From: Congeria kusceri | Taxonomy: Eukaryota > Mollusca > Bivalvia > Myida > Dreissenidae | Assembly: GCA_027627225.1 (NCBI GenBank) | Contig: CM051026.1 | Location: 7,328,915 to 7,392,914, forward strand | Direction of reading: 5' to 3' | Length of the DNA: 64,000 bases | Part shown: piece by piece, positions 58,311-64,000 of the stretch | Layout of the letters: each line of letters starts with the position of its first letter | Position numbering within the stretch: the stretch's first letter is position 1 | Translations under genes and position numbers: made by a program | Notes under the pieces: model-generated | What the model was told of the DNA's origin: nothing | Databases searched by the model: none | Seen by the model: only the letters and a program-made list of their open reading frames with translations

Positions 58311-58337
58311 CCCACCCCCCACCCCCCTCCCCTCCCA
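58311..58337 (-). other. G-quadruplex-forming tract (minus strand)
   Basis: The minus strand carries five G-runs of 3-6 separated by single bases (GGGAGGGGAGGGGGG and onward), a strong quadruplex motif in an AT-rich setting. Confidence 0.8.
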
Positions 58338-59189
58338 GCTAGATTTTCTTGGAGACGTAAGCGAAAAGCAACGATTATTTGTTTTTGGTCTAACAGACAT
58401 TTCCAAGACTAGCGTCGGCAATCTCCCCAAAATCTCATACCGTGAGTTTTCGATTTCCCTGCGAACAGCATTCTTTCCACTGACGTCGTCCATGACGTTC
58501 CGAAACCGGACTTCTTTATGTTCATCATCATCATGCATGTTCGTTCGTCCTTCCGAAAAGTGTACGCTTTATTGGAAACACCTAAAGGCAGTGTCTCTCC
58601 TTTTGTCGGTTTTTCAGTTGGGATGCAGATTTTGATGTCTAATCGGATTTGTTCTTTTGTTGACGTTATACATGTAGATAATAAATATGTCCTAGTCAAA
58701 CACTAAAAATACACCATTGGTACTACACATAAGGACGTTATGTGATAATTTGAAAAACTTTTGTAATTGTTACCATCTATTAATGGATTTCATAAATTAG
58801 GAAAAAATAAAATCGTCACGCAGTAAAATCGTCACGCAGTTTGGCTCTCAGAACTAACACAATTTGTCATTACAGAAAACTAAATGCTATATTTGTATAA
58901 ATACATATATAATGAATGAGCTTATATTCGCCATGATACAAAAATCACCATTTATACTGAATATGAAAGAAATAGGAGTTTTGTTTACGACCCACTGAAC
59001 AACACTCGTATACTACATTGTTATGCTCTGGTAAAATATATGAATCATACGGCTTTGATCAAGATATTGTGTTAAAAGTTGCTCCAATTCTGGGTGAGTT
59101 TGCACACATTTCAAAATATTTTCCTTAGGTATTTGGCTTTTTTTAAGAAGGAGAGATGTACAGACACGATTATATTAAAAATGATGACA
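58338..59189. other. Intergenic DNA, possible decayed coding fragment
   Basis: Two overlapping minus-strand frames (58409-58699, 58308-58538) have plausible protein-like composition but no recognised family and would need a frameshift to join. A 17-bp unit ('aaaatcgtcacgcagt') is doubled at about 58809. Confidence 0.3.
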
Positions 59190-59400
59190 ATTTCAGCGAC
59201 AAAGACGGCGACGACGATGATGATGATGACGATGACGATGATGCTGGTAATGATGACGAATTATGATGGCGATGATGACGACGATGATGATAGCGATAAT
59301 AACGACAACGATGATGGTTATAATGACGACTATGATGAATTATCCTTATCATGAAGATGACGACGAAGATGATGATAAGGATGACGACCACGGTGGTGGT
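59190..59400 (+). repeat. GAT/GAC degenerate triplet repeat
   Basis: Impure GAT/GAC/AAT triplets; the Asp-rich, Met-rich and minus-strand Ser/His frames are its translations, not genes. Confidence 0.9.
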
Positions 59401-59529
59401 TAGATGTTGAAGCACCCATGAGTCGTTTGACTGTTTTACGTTCAGACAAGACGAACAACAAAGAATAACAAAATTTGAATTATTGTGCTGCATTTTGCTA
59501 ACCATTGGTTCCTAAAGATGATGCGAAAA

Positions 59530-60105
59530 AGCGTCTCGTGGTTGTGACTTGTGGCTGTGACGCATTATTCTAATGCCGGTTGTGACGCATTTTAGTGACG
59601 CGTGGATGTGACACGTGGCTGTGACGCATTGTAGTGATGATAAGTTGTGACACGTGGCTGTGACGCATTGTAGTGACGTGTGGTTGTGACACGTGGCTGT
59701 GACGCATTTTAGTGACGAGTGGTTATTACATGTGACTGTGACGCATAATAGTGACGAGTGGTTGTTACACCTGATTGTGACGCATTATTTTCATGGGTGG
59801 TTGTGACACGTAGCTGTGACGCCTTGGAGTGACGCGTGATTGTGACAAGCGGCTGTGGCGCATTATTGTGCCGACTGGTTGTGACACATGGGTGTGACGC
59901 ATTGTTGTGACACGAGGCTGTGACGCATTATCACGTCGTTGTAACATGTGGCTATGACATATTATTGAGACACTCAGCTGGGGCGCATAATTTTGACGCA
60001 TGGTTGTGACGCGTGGCTATGACGCTTTATTGTGACCGGTGCAGTGACGCATTGTTATGATGAGTAGCTGTGATGCATTGTTGTGACATGTCCTTATGAC
60101 CCGTT
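59530..60105 (+). repeat. 39-bp minisatellite (TGTGACGCATT type)
   Basis: About 14 degenerate units with 'gtggctgtgacgcatt' and 'gtgacgtgtggttgtgacac' at 38-40-bp spacing, rich in GTGAC and CpG. The minus-strand frame 59765-60001 is a shadow. Confidence 0.85.
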
Positions 60106-61089
60106 GTCTTTTTTCCTGTTTCATTTCCATAGATCAAATTTTTTATGCATTGTACTAATATGGAAATCATATCCACATATTTGAGAACACAAAAAAACAT
60201 ACAATCATGAGACAGCCCGTTTAAAGTTGATAATTAGGGATTACACGCTGTATTGTTATTCTCTGTATGAGAAAGCACAAGGTTTTACTGGTGATCAATC
60301 GTTATAGTAACGGTACACTAGTTTCAAAGTGTGCTAAATGGTTGGGTACATTTATAAATATATAGAACTGATTATTGCGATTTTGCCTATGTGTATCATA
60401 GTTTTTATTGAGTGTGACCGAGTAAAATGAGGACATTTTGTACAGACAGTGCTGGCATTTTTAACACATTGTGGAATTGTACTTTCATAAACTCGTGCAG
60501 AACATGTTCAAATATGTGTATACAGTGTGATACGTAAACATTGTAAACGATGGGGAAAGCTGTGACGTTTTTTTGTGACTAATGGCTAAACGGATATATT
60601 TTCTTTATTATTAACTTTAAGTATTTGTGCACGTGAAACTAAACTGCAAACAAGAACGTGGACTGTGCAACAGTATGGCGCTGTTGTTGGAAAGTTGAAG
60701 TCAGCAACGGTAAGTTATGTTTTATTCTAAAATAAACATCTAGCACAATATGCATGTTTATCAAAAGACCATGAAGATGTGTGTCAGTATGATTTTTCCC
60801 CCCGTTTTCTGCCACTACTATGTTTTAGATCCTTTGATCAATGCAATCAGTAATTTTGTATTGACAATGTAAAATGAATTTAATGTTCACAAACATTGCA
60901 CGGCATATTAAGTATTAAGATTTGCTGACAATTTGTATTTAATGTTAACGCTACTTAAATGTACGCACCTACTCATAGTTATTGACAGTTGACTGGAAAA
61001 GTAGATGTAGCGTATTTTAGGATACAATTTGAATCAGATTGGTAGTGGGAAACTGTTCTATTGTTATGAATTGCACATTCCCAATTCGA
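60106..61089. other. AT-rich intergenic DNA
   Basis: A donor-like CAACG|GTAAGT at 60709/60710 follows a short ATG frame that stops at once (MALLLES). No exon can be supported. Confidence 0.4.
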
Positions 61090-61930
61090 CAACATGTGTC
61101 TAATCACAACTGGAACGGTTTTGCGCATGTAATGGATGTAATTTCTGGATGGACGGACGGCTGTGCGAGGATGGTCCGTGTTTGCAGAAGGTCAGCTTCC
61201 GGTACATGCCAGTTGTTCTGCTGTTGCTTTGATAGAACCCGCCTTCTCGCAACTCATCCCCAACTTCCCGACTGGATTATGGTCTGCAGTTATTGGAACG
61301 CGGCAGTTCTATATCATTTGGCATATTCCCTTGTGCCACGGAGCATTGTGGTTTGCGAGAATCATACTGTTTCTTTTCTGTGTGATTGGTATAATGCGTC
61401 GTCGCAAAAATTCATTTTGGTAAGTGATAACACACTGCTTTGTCCTCTCTCCATTCCTAATAAAAAGTTGAGATTTATGAGGTAAATAAATAGTGCCCTA
61501 AACCATCACGTAACGATTTCCAAATTGTCCTTTCTCGTGCACACAACATCTTGCAATCTGTCCCCTTTACGATGGTACACGCGCCCAGTCGTCACTTCCG
61601 GTTACGTTGAAATGGAATTCTCAGTGTAGACAAAGCTAGCCCAGTCTCCCTTTGAACGTCGAACATGTTGTCTGGTCTAGATCCACCGCAACGCATGTTG
61701 TCTCGACGTAAATGGTACTTGGAATTTCGGACGTCTAGATGCCCCAGTTTGAATGCACGTAATCGTTTACGTACCGTTTTGTCGCTGACGGGCTTTGATG
61801 CGTGCTGATTGTTATTCTCGTTTCAAGGGCATATTGTTTGCAGAGACGAGTGAAAATTGTGTGCATCTTGTTCAGGGATTGTAACTTTCCACCCAAAATC
61901 GTATGCGACGTTCCGTTACACTTCAATGTT
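61090..61930 (-). pseudogene. Tc1-like transposase pseudogene
   Basis: Reading the minus strand from high to low coordinates, Tc1 landmarks appear in the right order across several frame breaks: an HTH-like 'KTVRKRLRAF' (about 61790-61750); 'FVYTENS' where the family has FTDES; 'NVTGSDDWARVYHRKGDR'; 'RYVMV' followed by a stop where VMVWG is expected (about 61510); 'MILANHNAPWHKG' for the DNA(R)PH block; 'DHNPVGKLG' for SPDLNPIEHLW (about 61270); and 'NYIHYMRKTVPVVIRHM' near the C-terminus (about 61100). First and second catalytic Asp positions read Glu and His, so the copy is dead. Plus-strand ORFs here (61039-61485, 61163-61423) are shadows. Confidence 0.75.
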
Positions 61931-63189
61931 CCCCCCAGTGGTGGAGCGGCGGGCATATACGGTACATTAGACTGAAAGCTATTCCGGACAGGCAGGAATT
62001 TGACATTCCGAGTGATTCAGGGTCCCGGGGTAATATACTTTTAGTCTGATTTTAGATCCCGCTAATATAGGCCCCCGGGCCATTTGATAGACATATAGCA
62101 TCTCCCACTGAGTGGATTTAGACAAATATATGCTTGGCTCCAGGGTGGAGAATAAGACCCCTAAAAATAACATGTGTCAACTTCCCCTGGGTCAGCCCAC
62201 TGCTCTCCCCCTGGGGAAAATATTGATTAGTGGATTATGCAAGGCTGCGCTTCGTAACACAGATGCACAGGTCCCAAATGCATACATTTAATTGATTTTT
62301 TTGTCCATTTTTTCTCAGATGTATATGGGTGCTGATATTATTTGTTATAATACATTGTATGACATTGCACACTACATGTGTCTTCTTTATACGGTAGAAA
62401 ATGTTGACTTCATATAATGTTGTATGATTTCGTCGCGTTATCATTGGTGAAGTTATTGCACATGAAAGAGTAGCGACATGTGCTCAGATACGTGGTAAAG
62501 TATCGGGCTGTCCAAAGGAGAGGTGCTTGTTGCCCTGGTGGTTTGCTGTGTTAAATTACTCTTAGACATTGAAAAGTGTTTCAAAAGACGTTCTTGATAA
62601 TCAAGAGTCTGCATTTTGAAGCATTTGAATATTCTTAGTCTGTGTTATTCTGGTTCTACACGTGCAATGAATTTGTCCGTAAGTGAATTCCTAACATGGC
62701 TAAATTGTATACTATGTGACTTGACTATCTTGTAGATTCGTAAAAATAATAATACAGAAGCTTTATTATAAGAAATGCTCTTTTGGCATTTATTTAGTTA
62801 CCAGTTTTACAAAATATGTAGACGTAACTATTCTGCACGATTGTTGAGACCTTGTGTATAAATGTATCTATAAACTTTGAAGTTGACGATTGAGAATCGA
62901 GTTGCTTCAGCACAAGTACTCATGAAAGGCTTCACATATTTAAATTATTTTTGGTACATAGGTGAAACACCATAAAATACAGGTCAGGTTCAACATTGTG
63001 GTTACAAACCACTTAATGTTGACAGAGTTTTGGCTCCAATTGAAATTAAATTTTTCCAAATGGGTACTATTAAACATTCACAAATTAAAGCATTCTTATT
63101 GTGTCCATTTCTTTCAAATGGATGCCATCGTTTTGTGACAAGGTCATATTATGGGGGTATAACCGTCACTCACGTGACAATTGTTGTCT
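61931..63189. other. Intergenic DNA
   Basis: No gene, RNA gene or repeat recognised. Confidence 0.4.
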
Positions 63190-63330
63190 ATAAAGATTCA
63201 GAGTTTTTATTATGTGTTGTTTATTGGCTAATAAAAACGATTTGGAGTTCTGATGCATGGACATTAAATTACGAGGGTGTTATTGTTCGGGTTTTTTATT
63301 GGCGATTTAACAACGGTAAATTTTGTTCTT
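63190..63330. repeat. Foldback element, copy 6
   Basis: 'gttgtttattggctaataaa', 'gatttggagttctgatgca' and the mirrored 'ttattggcgatttaacaacg'. Same family as 2390-2580. The plus-strand ORF 63030-63368 runs through it and is not a gene. Confidence 0.65.
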
Positions 63331-63458
63331 GTGCTATAGAAAACTATGTGCGTCTCATGATATACTAGAAAATGACGCATAGTTAAAGACATCAGTTCAC
63401 TAACAAGCATTTCCAAGCTTTATCGGTGGAAAAAAAAGATTGTGCACTACATAATTTC

Positions 63459-63840
63459 TTTAATATAACACACTTGTAGACACTACTTATACACAATATA
63501 CTTTACTCCATTCACGGACGGGTTTAATATAACACACTGTAGTCACTACTTATACACCATATACTTTACTCCATTCACGGACGAGTTTAATATAACACAC
63601 TTGTAGACACTACTTATACACAATATACTTTACTCCATTCACGGACGAGTTTAATATAACACACCTGTAGACACTACTTATACACAATATACTTTACTCC
63701 ATTCATGGACGAGTTTAATATAACACACTGTAGACACTACTTATACACAATATACTTTACTCCATTCACGGACGGGTTTAATATAACACACTTGTAGACT
63801 ACTTATGCACAATGTACTTTACTCCATTCACGGACGAGTT
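63459..63840 (+). repeat. 64-bp satellite-like tandem array (6 copies)
   Basis: Six head-to-tail units of 63-64 bp ('taatataacacacttgtaga', 'actacttatacacaatatac', 'tttactccattcacggacg') at starts 63461, 63525, 63588, 63652, 63716 and 63779. Over 93% alike by eye. Ends at 'gacgagtttcgcag'. Confidence 0.95.
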
Positions 63841-64000
63841 TCGCAGAAAAGATAGAAACATTTGTATCACCATCTAATACGAAGTTAAATCAACAATAAA
63901 TAATTTGCAGCGTATTAATAAATATTCTGTTAATACTAATTGGTGTACTAAAATGTAACATCTATGCTAGAACGAATCACCGATCATTTAAAATTGTGTA

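Noticed and set aside
59079..59505. Asp/Met-rich ORF and its minus-strand partner
   Set aside because: GAT/GAC repeat by-products.
60661..60711. Short ATG frame before a good donor site
   Set aside because: Stops after seven codons; no partner exon found.
61039..61485. 148-codon plus-strand ORF, and 61163-61423 with a hydrophobic end and donor-like GGTAAGT
   Set aside because: They start at TTG and GTG, and the minus strand carries ordered Tc1 transposase remains over the same bases.
63030..63368. 112-codon plus-strand ORF
   Set aside because: Passes through a foldback element; no coding features.
1..64000. Reverse transcriptase, integrase or viral genes
   Set aside because: No recognisable motif of these families seen in the reading frames.

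Overview
The window looks like intergenic and intronic DNA of a bivalve mollusc, probably a dreissenid mussel. It is AT-rich and intron-bearing, with no bacterial features. It is dominated by molluscan repeats: tRNA-derived SINEs, a 'GTCGTCCCGGATTAGCC' palindromic element, repeats with GCTCACCTGAG or GCTCGACT ends and 150-170 bp tandem cores, and GAT microsatellites. The family and genus assignment is my inference from recognising these repeats; no search was run.

Only one intact protein-coding gene is convincing, on the + strand at 29865-34078. Its three exons splice in frame to a 563-residue RING-less TRIM-like protein: B-box 1, B-box 2, coiled coil and an NHL-like beta-propeller. Two decayed DNA-transposon transposases lie on the minus strand: a mariner fragment near 53.2-53.5 kb and a Tc1-like pseudogene near 61.1-61.9 kb. 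A few short ORFs of unknown status are listed at low confidence.

Layout. 0-3.9 kb: repeat ends, a foldback element and a CpG-rich stretch. 3.9-12.1 kb: a locus built by repeated duplication, holding three large arrays and scattered single units of 23-bp minisatellites that share one core. 12.3-25.2 kb: repeat elements, a low-complexity triplet region and a 1.1-kb DNA transposon with target-site duplications. 25.2-28.3 kb: tandem-core elements with a SINE and a hairpin inserted. 29.9-34.1 kb: the B-box gene, with repeats in its introns. 34.9-39.6 kb: two GCTCACCTGAG elements; the first has an ABB higher-order repeat and the second carries a 484-bp transposon. 39.6-48 kb: SINEs, an almost perfect 273-bp tandem duplication, and a 43-bp minisatellite that arose from the inside of a SINE. 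48-58 kb: mostly unique AT-rich DNA, plus the mariner fragment, a second 43-bp array split by a different SINE, and a 157-bp palindrome. 58-64 kb: a G-quadruplex motif, GAT/GAC repeats, a 39-bp minisatellite, the Tc1 pseudogene and a 64-bp satellite.

Apart from the three exons of the B-box gene, no genes can be shown to work together. The window is mainly a record of nested repeat insertion and of minisatellite birth.
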